Position numbers and translations under genes: made by a program. DNA of 38,485 nt from CAZZCU01 sp964652825 (lineage in GTDB: Bacteria > Bdellovibrionota_B > Oligoflexia > Oligoflexales > CAZZCU01): assembly GCA_964652825.1 (NCBI GenBank), contig CAZZCU010000021.1:1-38485 (forward strand), read 5' to 3'. Shown one piece after another: positions 17,885-25,933 of the stretch (position 1 is the stretch's first letter; every line of letters begins with the position of its first letter). The notes beneath the pieces were generated by a model. The model saw nothing but the letters and a program-made list of their open reading frames with translations. It did no database searches and was not told the origin of the DNA.

Positions 17885-18205
17885 CTAAACGATGGGATGC
17901 AAACCGAAAGCCGGAGGTCGTTCAATAACACGAATACCATTACGTTTGTAAGGAAGGAGCGGCATCGCCGCGAGTTCAGACACCAAGCTCCAGGACGCGG
18001 CGGCTGTTGGCGCCGTCGCCAAAATCGCCACCATACTTGCCTGCACGAAGATATCATCCTGAGCGTTGTCGTGAGCGTCAGGAGCTTCCAGCACCGATGC
18101 ACCGCGCTCGGTCAACGGATCACGAACGAACGCCGACGTGGGACTGGTGACTTCGTGAACCAACATCGCTAGGATCATAACAATGAGCGTGCGTTTAATA
18201 TTCAT
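17885..18205 (-). CDS. Small exported or membrane protein of unknown function
   Basis: A 106-residue protein starting at an ATG with AGGG close upstream. Residues 1-24 form a signal peptide or membrane anchor, and a second hydrophobic stretch (ASMVAILATAPTAAASW) lies near residues 58-75. No family is recognised. It precedes speD on the same strand with a gap of about 40 nt and so may be the first gene of the polyamine operon. Confidence 0.5.
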   Translation of the reverse strand: MNIKRTLIVMILAMLVHEVTSPTSAFVRDPLTERGASVLEAPDAHDNAQDDIFVQASMVAILATAPTAAASWSLVSELAAMPLLPYKRNGIRVIERPPAFGLHPIV

Positions 18206-18266
18206 CGCCCTAGTGTAGCTAAAAACTCCCAGCCTTGACAATCGAACCGCGGCAATCTGTTGTCGT

Positions 18267-18281
18267 CGCCAATAATTGGCG
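18267..18281. promoter_or_regulatory. Perfect palindrome in the divergent region before the IHF-like gene
   Basis: CGCCAA-TAA-TTGGCG is a symmetrical 6-3-6 sequence between the divergent starts at 18205 and 18410. It is a plausible operator. A T-run follows after about 12 nt, so a weak plus-strand terminator is the alternative, but no plus-strand gene ends nearby. Confidence 0.35.
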
Positions 18282-18340
18282 CCCAATAAATTATTTTTTT
18301 GACTTTTACCAATATGGACGGAGCTAGATTGCGTGGGGCG

Positions 18341-18370
18341 TTGCTAATCATGAATCGGTCCTGGTAAAAT
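18341..18370 (+). promoter_or_regulatory. Putative promoter of the IHF-like gene
   Basis: TTGCTA (18341-18346), an 18-nt spacer and TAAAAT (18365-18370) lie 40 nt upstream of the start codon. This is a fair sigma-70-type match without other support. Confidence 0.35.
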
Positions 18371-18409
18371 ATAAGTATTAAAGACTAATGGACTTTTTCC
18401 GGAGGCGGT

Positions 18410-18697
18410 ATGGTTAAGTCAGAATTGATCGAGAGTCTTGCTGAACGTGCGGATATCACGCTGGCAAAGGCCGAAGAAATTGTTGAGTTGTTCTTCGATG
18501 CCATCACACAAACGTTATGCTCTGGTGATCGCGTTGAAATCCGCGGCTTTGGCGCCTTTACGGTTCGTGAGTATAAATCTTACGAAGGCCGCAATCCAAA
18601 GACGGGCGAAAAAATCACTGTTCCCCCAAAGGCCTTGCCCTTTTGGAAAACCGGTATGGAACTGAAGCAGCGGGTAGATTCAGCTTTTAATACATAA
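18410..18697 (+). CDS. HU/IHF-family DNA-binding protein (integration host factor-like)
   Basis: A 95-residue nucleoid protein that bends DNA as a dimer. The N-terminal helices are followed by the signature GDRVEIRGFGAFTVREY and the arm GRNPKTGEKITVPPKALPFWKTG, where the Pro at the arm tip intercalates in DNA. The sequence is closer to IHF beta/alpha-like proteins than to plain HU. The start has CGGAGG at good spacing. It is followed 11 nt later by an fmdB-type gene. Confidence 0.92.
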   Translation: MVKSELIESLAERADITLAKAEEIVELFFDAITQTLCSGDRVEIRGFGAFTVREYKSYEGRNPKTGEKITVPPKALPFWKTGMELKQRVDSAFNT

Positions 18698-18708
18698 TTA
18701 ATTGACTC

Positions 18709-19032
18709 ATGCCTCTATACGAATATCAGTGCGCCGACTGTGGCTGCGTTTTTGAACGCATGCAAAAAATCTCGGATTCGCCTCCGGCTAATTGCGATAA
18801 ATGCCATGGAACACGCCTAACCAAACTTATCAGTCAGACCGCCTTTGTACTCAAAGGCGGCGGCTGGTATAACGACGGTTACGGCAGCAAAAAATCCGGC
18901 GGTAGCGCCGACACCAAAGATACCGCCACGAAAGCACCGTCACCAAGCACCAATACCGAGCCGTCGCCCGCAAAAACAGAGGCGACAAAAGATAGCAAAA
19001 GTGACAGCCCACCCAAAAAACCCAAGTCCTGA
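18709..19032 (+). CDS. FmdB-family zinc-ribbon regulatory protein
   Basis: A 107-residue protein beginning MPLYEYQCADCGCVFE, with CxxC at 8-11 and a second CxxC (CDKC) at 29-32 forming one zinc ribbon, then GGGWYNDGY, the usual end of the FmdB domain. The last 45 residues are a low-complexity Ser/Thr/Lys/Pro tail. The molecular role of the family is poorly known. It follows the IHF-like gene by 11 nt. Confidence 0.88.
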   Translation: MPLYEYQCADCGCVFERMQKISDSPPANCDKCHGTRLTKLISQTAFVLKGGGWYNDGYGSKKSGGSADTKDTATKAPSPSTNTEPSPAKTEATKDSKSDSPPKKPKS

Positions 19033-20248
19033 ACGATCGCAACTTTCGACTAGTAAATCCACACTTGGTGCCTTGATTATTGCTTTCGCGGCAGCGTTCC
19101 TGCTCGCCGGTTATGAGTTCGTGCGTAGTTCCGGCAATACGCTGTTCAAAGCCGCCTACGGTAAGGAAGCCCTACCCTTCGTCACCGCTCTCCTACCTTT
19201 TGCCGTTATCACCATGCTCTACGTTTACGGACGCGCCTTGACCAAATTTGGTCCGCGTAAAACGTTATTCCTATCGTCGTGCCTGGCGGCAGCATCGCTG
19301 TTTCTTTGTGCCATTGCTATCGATACTGGTGCCAAAATCGCAACCGGCATACTGTTTGTGCTCAAAGAAATCTACGTCGTCTTAATCATTGAGCAGTACT
19401 GGTCGTTTCTGAACAGCACGCTGGGCGAGAAAACCGCGCGCCGTATGAATGGCCCTATCTGTGGAATCTCCTCGATCGGTGCAATCGGTGCCGGCCTTGC
19501 AGTCGGGCAACTCGCCGGGATTGCCGGCACCAATAATTTGGTAATCATCGCCGCCGGCTTGACCTTGCCGGCGTTATTACTCGCTGATGTCGCGTTCAAA
19601 CTCTGCGGCGAGCCAAGACCATATCGTCATGAAACCGCCGCCAGCGATCAATTGGGAATCAGCTTGTTTCGCTCGCAGCCGATACTGCCGCTTTTGATCC
19701 TGGCCGTGGTGGTGTCACAAGTGGTTTCTGTAACTTTGGATTTCACCTTTCAGGGCGCCCTGCAGGATGCCTTGCCGGATATCGATCAACAAACCGCGTA
19801 TTCCGGTCGGTTTTTTGCCACCCTCAACAGCGTGGCTTTGCTGATGCAATTTGTAATCGCACCCCTTTTACTGCATTGGTTGCGCGCACCCACCATCATG
19901 CTAGTGATTCCTCTGATACATCTGGGTACATGTTCTTTATTTCTGCTGAACGCGACATTACCATTTGCAGCAGCAGCGTATTTGATTTTTAAAGTCTTTG
20001 ATTATTCGATATTCCGCGCCGCCAAGGAGCTGCTCTACATTCCGTTGTCTTTTGATGTACGTTACCGTGCCAAGGAAGTGATCGATGTCTTCGGCTACCG
20101 CAGCGGTAAAGGCCTGACATCCATCTTTATCACTCTGGCACAAAAGGGTGGTTTTATTTTTACCGAGGCACATTACACGGTGATCGCACTGATCACGACC
20201 GGCATCTGGACCTTAATCGCGATCCCTTTACAAAGATTCAGACGTTAA
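19001..20248 (+). CDS. NTP/NDP exchange (ATP/ADP translocase)-like membrane carrier, MFS fold
   Basis: A 12-transmembrane-segment inner-membrane protein of about 400 residues. The segment in the tenth helix region with DYSIFRAAKELLYIPLSFDVRYRAKEVIDVFGYRSGK and the earlier LKEIYVVLIIEQYW are characteristic of the ATP/ADP translocase (TLC/AAA) family. That family includes energy-parasite nucleotide carriers and many uncharacterised homologues in free-living bacteria, so the substrate is unknown. The start is uncertain: GTG at 19001 (overlapping the end of fmdB by 32 bp) or TTG at 19073, both just before the first helix and neither with a clear ribosome-binding site. The open frame upstream of 19001 is antisense to nothing and overlaps fmdB. 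The 3' end overlaps the convergent regulator by 11 bp. Confidence 0.8.
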   Translation: MTAHPKNPSPERSQLSTSKSTLGALIIAFAAAFLLAGYEFVRSSGNTLFKAAYGKEALPFVTALLPFAVITMLYVYGRALTKFGPRKTLFLSSCLAAASLFLCAIAIDTGAKIATGILFVLKEIYVVLIIEQYWSFLNSTLGEKTARRMNGPICGISSIGAIGAGLAVGQLAGIAGTNNLVIIAAGLTLPALLLADVAFKLCGEPRPYRHETAASDQLGISLFRSQPILPLLILAVVVSQVVSVTLDFTFQGALQDALPDIDQQTAYSGRFFATLNSVALLMQFVIAPLLLHWLRAPTIMLVIPLIHLGTCSLFLLNATLPFAAAAYLIFKVFDYSIFRAAKELLYIPLSFDVRYRAKEVIDVFGYRSGKGLTSIFITLAQKGGFIFTEAHYTVIALITTGIWTLIAIPLQRFRR

Positions 20249-20930
20249 CCAGACCGCCGCGAATCGCGTAACGGGTTAACTCAACCTGATTATGCATATT
20301 CAGCTTCTGCATAATATTCGATTTATGACGATCAACGGTTTTGACGCTGATTTGCAGCGTTTTTGCGACTTCTTTGGCGGACAAACCCTGCGCGACCAAA
20401 CGCAGAACCTCGACTTCACGCAAGCTCAGGGGCTTCGCCGTGTTAGCGGCACCGACTTCCGAACGCTGGCAAAGCTGATCCATGCGGGCACGGATAGCCT
20501 CCGAATAAACAGTGTGGCCATGACTGACCTGCAAGACGGCATCAAGCAACTCGTCACTCGAATCGGTCTTTTTAAAGAAGCCATGCACGCCAAGTTGCAA
20601 CGCCGCATTGATATTCAAATCAGTATCAAAAGCGGTAACAACGATGTATCGCAAGCGCGGCATCGACTTACGTAAATTGCGAATCATGGAGAACACGCAT
20701 TCGTCCATACCAAGATCGGTCACAACAATATCTGGATTGGCTTGTTCGATGAGTGTCTCAGCACCCTCGACCGAATGGCTGTCACCAACAACCTCGATAC
20801 TGGTGTCACCACGCAACAATGCCAGCAGGCCTTCACGCACCAGGGTATGATCCTCGATGACAAAAACGCGAGTGGTTAACGGGGCGGTGGCGGACCGTGA
20901 GAATCGTTCTACCAAAGCTGCTTCAGACAT
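20238..20930 (-). CDS. NarL/FixJ-type response regulator
   Basis: A 230-residue two-domain regulator. The receiver has the acidic pair at 26-27, the phosphorylated Asp72 in VVTDLGM, and the conserved Thr (VVTAF) and Lys (FFKKTD) further on. The C-terminal LuxR-type helix-turn-helix (about 165-228) has LSLREVEVLRLVAQGLSAKEVAK and VKTVDRHKSNIMQKL. The start has GGAGAGG upstream. No sensor kinase gene is in the window, so it is an orphan here. Targets are unknown. Confidence 0.92.
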   Translation of the reverse strand: MSEAALVERFSRSATAPLTTRVFVIEDHTLVREGLLALLRGDTSIEVVGDSHSVEGAETLIEQANPDIVVTDLGMDECVFSMIRNLRKSMPRLRYIVVTAFDTDLNINAALQLGVHGFFKKTDSSDELLDAVLQVSHGHTVYSEAIRARMDQLCQRSEVGAANTAKPLSLREVEVLRLVAQGLSAKEVAKTLQISVKTVDRHKSNIMQKLNMHNQVELTRYAIRGGLVNV

Positions 20931-21044
20931 GACCTCTCCTCTATGACATGTCTTTGATTTTCACAAGGAAGTGCCGTATCCTTATAGAAAACCAAAAGCT
21001 TGTCAAAGGGCTCGTTTCAGCTATATCTTGCAAAGGAACACTGA

Positions 21045-21737
21045 ATGGAAAATGCCGCAACCTGTCCTTGGCACAGTCTTGCCCCAGGTACGGTCCGTTT
21101 TTGCGAAGAACAACTTTGTACGTGGATCACGCAACCTGCCAACACCTGGTCCAATCTCTTTTATATCCTGGTCGGGATTCTGATCATCAAAAGTGCTAGA
21201 CATGATGAACGATCGCATCTCCAGGGGATCGGCTGGATAGCAGTCCTGGTCGGCATCGGTTCATTTTTCTTTCATGCGTCATCGACATTCATCGGCGAAT
21301 TTTGCGACTTGGCGGCGATGTTCCTATTTGCCAACTACATGCTGTTCTTTAACGCCAAACGCTTGTGGGGCTGGTCGTTGCGGTCCACGGCTCTCGGCTA
21401 TATCTTCGCCAATATTTTTTCTCTGGGCGCGCTGTTAATGGTGCGGCCAATTGGAATTGCCATGTTCACGGCACAAGTGACCATCGCCATGCTGTTGGAG
21501 ATCTATATTGGTCTCACGACAAAAAACCGTGACTGGTCGTATGTGCCGCTGCGCAACCTGTGCCTGACCTTCTCACTGGCCTTTTTGCTGTGGAATCTGG
21601 ATTATCGCGGCATCTGGTGTGATCCGCACAACCACTGGCTGCAAGGACATGCTCTGTGGCACACACTGAATAGCTTTTGCTTCTGGTTTGCGTATCGTTA
21701 TTACGCCCAGTTTTTTAGAAAAAATAACCAATTTTAA
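21045..21737 (+). CDS. Ceramidase-family integral membrane hydrolase (CREST superfamily)
   Basis: A 230-residue, seven-helix protein. The arrangement of metal-binding residues fits alkaline ceramidases: CEE at 20-22, SFFFHASS with His77, EFCDLAAM with Asp88, and the terminal QGHALWHTLNS with His202 and His206, which together bind zinc. Such enzymes hydrolyse amide-linked lipids, so the substrate might be a ceramide-like or ornithine-type lipid. Whether this organism makes sphingolipids cannot be told from this window. AAGGA sits about 8 nt before the ATG. The last 23 bp overlap the convergent outer-membrane protein gene. Confidence 0.82.
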   Translation: MENAATCPWHSLAPGTVRFCEEQLCTWITQPANTWSNLFYILVGILIIKSARHDERSHLQGIGWIAVLVGIGSFFFHASSTFIGEFCDLAAMFLFANYMLFFNAKRLWGWSLRSTALGYIFANIFSLGALLMVRPIGIAMFTAQVTIAMLLEIYIGLTTKNRDWSYVPLRNLCLTFSLAFLLWNLDYRGIWCDPHNHWLQGHALWHTLNSFCFWFAYRYYAQFFRKNNQF

Positions 21738-22476
21738 GATTAATCAGCCCCCAGGTGGATGCACGGGTCAAAGTGTCGGCAACGAGGCTTTGATCAACGG
21801 CATCACTCGGAGTAAATGACTTCTCCAGCAACGTCCAGGCAACACCGGTCCCGAGCAAGGCATACTCGATGAACCACCCGCTCGACCAGACTTGCAGCAG
21901 CCCGATACCAACTCCGAAAAACGGTGCCGCACAAACGAAAGTTGCCGGCAATGGCGCCGCACCGCCCTGATCGATGGTACCCATGGTGCGCATCTTACCC
22001 TCCCAGCGCACAACACCGACCAACGGCTCGATGTATACCGGCAACGCGTTGGAAAAAAACCATTGAACGCCGACATAGGACGACAACGACACGAAGTCCA
22101 CATTGTACGCAACATCGTCGCGTCGGTTGGCAAAATAACCTTCCATATAGCCGGTCTGCCAATCTAGGGTTAGTCCGGAGACGGTCTGATACTTGATATC
22201 CAAACCAAGATTTTGCCAGGGCAAGCTTGCGCCCATCGCCAGAGCAACGCCGAACTCAGCGGCCTCTCGTAACTCCAGAGAGGAATAGCTGAGCTCATCA
22301 TCTTCGGCGAACGCCGGCTTTTCGTCATCATCGAGATCGGGAATCTCCAGATCATCATCGATGTCGCGACTGGATTGTTGCAAGGGTGTAATTTGCGCAT
22401 TGACCGTCGACGTCAGGATCATGGCATTCTGACTAAAGAAAAAAACAACGGCGATAAAAAGAAGACGGTGATGCAT
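21715..22476 (-). CDS. Putative outer-membrane beta-barrel protein
   Basis: A 253-residue protein with a signal peptide (about residues 1-27, ending VNAQ), then an acidic, disordered linker (DIDDDLEIPDLDDDE), then about 190 residues of alternating hydrophobic/aromatic strands ending in a terminal Phe (INLKIGYFF), the classical barrel C-terminus. No specific family is recognised. It follows the HD-GYP gene by 44 nt on the same strand, so the two may form an operon. Confidence 0.7.
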   Translation of the reverse strand: MHHRLLFIAVVFFFSQNAMILTSTVNAQITPLQQSSRDIDDDLEIPDLDDDEKPAFAEDDELSYSSLELREAAEFGVALAMGASLPWQNLGLDIKYQTVSGLTLDWQTGYMEGYFANRRDDVAYNVDFVSLSSYVGVQWFFSNALPVYIEPLVGVVRWEGKMRTMGTIDQGGAAPLPATFVCAAPFFGVGIGLLQVWSSGWFIEYALLGTGVAWTLLEKSFTPSDAVDQSLVADTLTRASTWGLINLKIGYFF

Positions 22477-22520
22477 CTGATTAATCTAGAGCTTTGCTCA
22501 CCTATCGGCAACAGAACAAA

Positions 22521-23510
22521 TTAAGCGGATTTAATTTTGGCGTCCGAGCCGAAGAGCTCAACCATGGCTTGGAAGGCGTCGCGCGAAACTTTATCGAGCA
22601 AGCGCTGCTTCATATATTCGAGCGCCTCGTAACGTGTTCGCCCCACGTGATAAGGACGATCCGATGTCAACGCGTCGAAGACGTCGGCAAAAGCGGCGAT
22701 TTTGACTTCTTCGAGCAACTCATCATGATGCAAACCATGCGGATAACCGCTGCCATCCAGGCGTTCATGATGATGCAGAATCACTTCGCGCGGCACGGCG
22801 GAGATGATCGCAGGGGCGATAAGATCAAAACCATGCTGCGGATGTTTGCGCATTTCAGTCCACTCGGCATCGTTAAGCGGACCCGTCTTATTGATAATCG
22901 CGATATCGATTTTACTTTTACCGATATCATGCAACAAGCAACCAAGCGCCAGTTCTTGCAACATCGTATCGTCGCGTGCTGATAACTGCATGGCGATTGC
23001 CAACGCATATGCGGCAACGCGCGCACTGTGATAATAAGTGTATTGATCGTGACTCGCCAGTTTTCCGAGCGCGGCGATACACGTCGGATCAAACTCCACG
23101 CAACGTACCAACGCGGCGCTGATTTCCTGGCCTTTGGCCAGCGAGGCTTCAGTCAACGGATAATGATGCAAAATCCGCGTGAGTTCGGCGGCAGCATCAG
23201 TAATCGCGACAACCCGGCGGGCGGGCGGCAGATTTTCGTCAATTTTGGGGATCGTCGAAATTGCCTGATAGGCTACGACTTTGGTGCTATCTGCGCTAGA
23301 ATAGAACAAACGGCTGTGACCATCGACGAGCAAACGCTGTAATTCCTCACGCAGCCAGCGATAAGGCGATGACGCATACAATACCAGAGTCCCGCCGACT
23401 TCCAGGTACAGGTCAAAGTCGGTAATTGAATTATCAAGCAGCTTCTCGACCGGAAACTCCAGCAAGTCTTCTTTGCGAGGCAGCTGGCCTTTTTTATCAG
23501 GAACAAGCAT
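22521..23510 (-). CDS. HD-GYP domain protein (probable cyclic-di-GMP phosphodiesterase)
   Basis: A 329-residue protein. Residues 1-140 have no recognised domain. The C-terminal HD-GYP domain has His161, the HD pair in LLHDIGK (194-195), the K-H at 222-223 and HHHERLDGSGYP (246-257), including the GYP signature, so the catalytic metal site looks intact. The start ATG at 23510 has AGGTAG nearby; the frame extends upstream to 23651 but without family support. It is divergent from the next gene with the two ATGs sharing one CATG. Confidence 0.88.
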   Translation of the reverse strand: MLVPDKKGQLPRKEDLLEFPVEKLLDNSITDFDLYLEVGGTLVLYASSPYRWLREELQRLLVDGHSRLFYSSADSTKVVAYQAISTIPKIDENLPPARRVVAITDAAAELTRILHHYPLTEASLAKGQEISAALVRCVEFDPTCIAALGKLASHDQYTYYHSARVAAYALAIAMQLSARDDTMLQELALGCLLHDIGKSKIDIAIINKTGPLNDAEWTEMRKHPQHGFDLIAPAIISAVPREVILHHHERLDGSGYPHGLHHDELLEEVKIAAFADVFDALTSDRPYHVGRTRYEALEYMKQRLLDKVSRDAFQAMVELFGSDAKIKSA

Positions 23511-24129
23511 GTGGCTACCTAACTTAGGGCAAAAACACCGGACTTCATCGAAGTTTTTGACTTTCTCCCAAAACCTTCTCAGCCCCTTTCTTTGGTATCG
23601 GCCGGCATGGCTAGGGACCTTAATTTTTTTAGTTAATATCGCTCCAACCACGCCAGTATTGGCGAGCGGCGACGTGATCGCGGCGCTGGCCGCGGTCGAT
23701 GAAAGTGACGATCGGGCGCGGCCGGCCGCTATGTTACATCTGGGTTTTACACCGGACTATTTCGCCCGCGCCTATTACTATGGACGCCAGCAAGGCGCCG
23801 TCAGCGAAGACACGCAATTGCTTGCCGGCGGCTATCGTTTCGCCCTGTTCAGTAAGACCAGCGGTCTAAACGCCGGCATCGGCGCCAGCATGATGCGCGA
23901 AGCTACCACCATCAAAGCCGCGGCGTTGGCGGCGGGTACTGAAGATGATCTAACCTCGGCGAATTACAATTTTGGGATGCTTTTCAGCCTGAACTGGTCG
24001 CCACTGTCCGGTCCGATTCCACTGAACATCGGTTGGGATTCGCACATGTTTCTTGCCGGACAGGCAGGACTGTTTCTTGCGACCGGACGTAAACAATTTA
24101 TCTCGATCGGTTCGGGGGTGCGCTGGTGA
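23509..24129 (+). CDS. Exported outer-membrane-type protein of unknown function
   Basis: About 206 residues with an unusually long N-terminal region (about 30 residues) before a signal-like hydrophobic stretch ending near PVLASGD. The mature part is Gly-rich with short strands and ends in TGRKQFISIGSGVRW, like a small beta-barrel. The start is uncertain: ATG at 23509 has AGGAA before it, while TTG at 23557 would shorten the N-region. The stop overlaps the next start (GTGA). Confidence 0.6.
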   Translation: MWLPNLGQKHRTSSKFLTFSQNLLSPFLWYRPAWLGTLIFLVNIAPTTPVLASGDVIAALAAVDESDDRARPAAMLHLGFTPDYFARAYYYGRQQGAVSEDTQLLAGGYRFALFSKTSGLNAGIGASMMREATTIKAAALAAGTEDDLTSANYNFGMLFSLNWSPLSGPIPLNIGWDSHMFLAGQAGLFLATGRKQFISIGSGVRW

Positions 24130-24608
24130 ATCACCCATCTTTGCCATGGCAACATTGGTCATTGCGCACCGGTTTAACACTGGTCATCGCATTATTTTTA
24201 ACCACGCAGACATTCACGCACGCAGCATCAGCGAGCGGTTTATTTCTGCGATTTGGGCCACCGGCGGTAGGACGCGGCGGGCCCAATCCCGTCAACCTGC
24301 CACCGTCGTTTATTGATACTGAACTTGGTTACGTTACTGATAAAGGTTTTCAATCATCGCTCAGCGTCACCGGGCTGTTGTTCGGCCAACGCGCCACTGC
24401 CAGTTGGGGCGGCTACATCGCTCTTGGTGGCGGTTTTGTTCTGAGCGCCCAAGGTGCCGGTCCCGGCGTCTTTTCGGAATTTGGCGTCGATTGGCGATGC
24501 GGTTGGTTCTGCTGGACCGCCGCTTATACGCAAGCTTTAGGCATGAGCGGTGGCGCCGTAACCAGTCCGTATGCGGTTCGTATAGGAGTCAGCACATGGT
24601 TTCGCTAA
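24126..24608 (+). CDS. Small exported beta-barrel-like protein
   Basis: A 160-residue protein with a signal peptide ending near THAAS. The mature region is Gly/Ser-rich with alternating hydrophobic residues and ends VRIGVSTWFR, ending near a Phe as barrels do. It starts at a GTG overlapping the previous stop and its end overlaps the matrixin start by 13 bp, so the three genes are translationally coupled. It resembles the preceding product in overall style (barrel-like end), but I see no clear paralogy. Confidence 0.6.
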   Translation: MNHPSLPWQHWSLRTGLTLVIALFLTTQTFTHAASASGLFLRFGPPAVGRGGPNPVNLPPSFIDTELGYVTDKGFQSSLSVTGLLFGQRATASWGGYIALGGGFVLSAQGAGPGVFSEFGVDWRCGWFCWTAAYTQALGMSGGAVTSPYAVRIGVSTWFR

Positions 24609-25399
24609 GACCACGAATTTCGTTTGGTTTTGTTATTTTTGTTATGGCGGCGTTCGTGCTGGGCGTCGGCGGTTATTCGTCGAACGGCATCGCGTTTGTG
24701 CTGCTGTCGGCCCAGGAAGAAGCGACTTTAGACGTCTCCCCCTATGATCCGGTAGTGACTTTTACTCTCAGCGGCGAGCATCCGGACCTAAAAGACAAAG
24801 ATGATTATGCGAATGGTATTTACAGCAACCTGAGTGACAGTGAGTTGTGGCCAATTCTGGTGCAAAATGCCATGAACAGATGGAATGAGATTCGCGGCGC
24901 CTATGTGGAATTGCAAATTAATCCAGCAGGCGAAGCCAAGTTTGATGCCGAAGACCGAATTCATAGCATCGTTGTCGGCAGCCAAGGATTTACCTCGGCC
25001 GCGCTGGCCAATCCGCAGATCGAAGATGGTAAGATCGTCGACTGCGATATCAAAGTCGGTACCAAGCGCGTCTCGGCGAATTCGTTATTTTATACGCTGA
25101 TACACGAGCTCGGTCATTGCCTGGGACTTGGTCACAATCACACCAACTACAGCTCGATCATGAGTTACTCGCGCGATGCGCGCACGACGCGGCTCGGTGC
25201 TGATGATATTGCCGGAGCGATTTACCTCTACCCCGACCCTAACGTCATTGACGAAGACTCTTCCGAAGCGATCGGCTGCGGTGTGCTCAGCGGACAACCA
25301 GCACGTCAGCAAAATCTCTGGGGCTGGTTGTTGCTGCTTTTGCCATTACCATTGCTATTGCTCATCGGTGTCAAGTCAGGGCGAGCGCGCGTGCGGTAG
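24596..25399 (+). CDS. Matrixin-like zinc metalloprotease with C-terminal membrane tail
   Basis: A 267-residue metzincin. HELGHCLGLGH (170-180) provides the three zinc His and catalytic Glu171, followed by the Met-turn SIMSYS at Met189, so the active site is complete. Residues 1-30 form a signal peptide. The end has IGCGVLSG with Cys228, then a hydrophobic helix (about 241-258) and a basic end (SGRARVR), the tripartite plan of exported proteins with C-terminal sorting tails such as MYXO-CTERM; no processing rhombosortase is seen here. AGGAG precedes the ATG. The last 29 bp overlap ahpD. It is the third gene of an operon with two exported proteins. Confidence 0.88.
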   Translation: MVSLRPRISFGFVIFVMAAFVLGVGGYSSNGIAFVLLSAQEEATLDVSPYDPVVTFTLSGEHPDLKDKDDYANGIYSNLSDSELWPILVQNAMNRWNEIRGAYVELQINPAGEAKFDAEDRIHSIVVGSQGFTSAALANPQIEDGKIVDCDIKVGTKRVSANSLFYTLIHELGHCLGLGHNHTNYSSIMSYSRDARTTRLGADDIAGAIYLYPDPNVIDEDSSEAIGCGVLSGQPARQQNLWGWLLLLLPLPLLLLIGVKSGRARVR

Positions 25400-25898
25400 C
25401 GTTAATAACCGCCGCGATCCGACCAACCGACTGCACACCCTCATGACTAATGCCACCTTTGAAGGCTTCGCGCACGTGCGCTTTCACGCAGTTTTCGCAG
25501 GCGTTGATTGCTGACGCCGCCAGACTATAGAGCTCAAAATCAAGTTTCTCAATTCCTGGCTTGCCGATCACATTCATGCGCAAGCGTGCCGGCAACTTAC
25601 CGAGCGCTTCGTCGTCGGTAAAATGTACGTAACGATAATAAACATTATTCATCGCCATGATCACACTGGCGGCCTTGGCCGCCTGACGCTCGGAGTCCGA
25701 CAATTTCGACGCGGCATCGGCTTCCAGAGCCTGAATCAAAGTCGTGGATCCGGTCGTGTACGCCGCCGTCAAGGCAACACCGTAAATCTGCTGCTCCGTC
25801 AGACCGGGCGCCCCCTCGCTCGTGAGCACGGTTCCGAGATTCAGTTTAATGTCGCGTGCAAACTCACCGAGTTGCTCGCGTAGTTGTTCGATCTGCAT
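25371..25898 (-). CDS. ahpD: AhpD-like alkylhydroperoxidase
   Basis: A 175-residue carboxymuconolactone-decarboxylase-fold protein. The redox centre ACENCVKAH has Cys134, Cys137 and His141, with Glu122 upstream, as in AhpD. It probably reduces AhpC or peroxides directly. The start has GGAGGT upstream. It lies 35 nt after ahpC, so both should share the OxyR-type promoter. The last 29 bp overlap the matrixin gene on the other strand. Confidence 0.88.
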   Translation of the reverse strand: MQIEQLREQLGEFARDIKLNLGTVLTSEGAPGLTEQQIYGVALTAAYTTGSTTLIQALEADAASKLSDSERQAAKAASVIMAMNNVYYRYVHFTDDEALGKLPARLRMNVIGKPGIEKLDFELYSLAASAINACENCVKAHVREAFKGGISHEGVQSVGRIAAVINATARALALT

Positions 25899-25933
25899 AC
25901 TGACCTCCGTGAAATATATCTGTCGTGCGCCGG

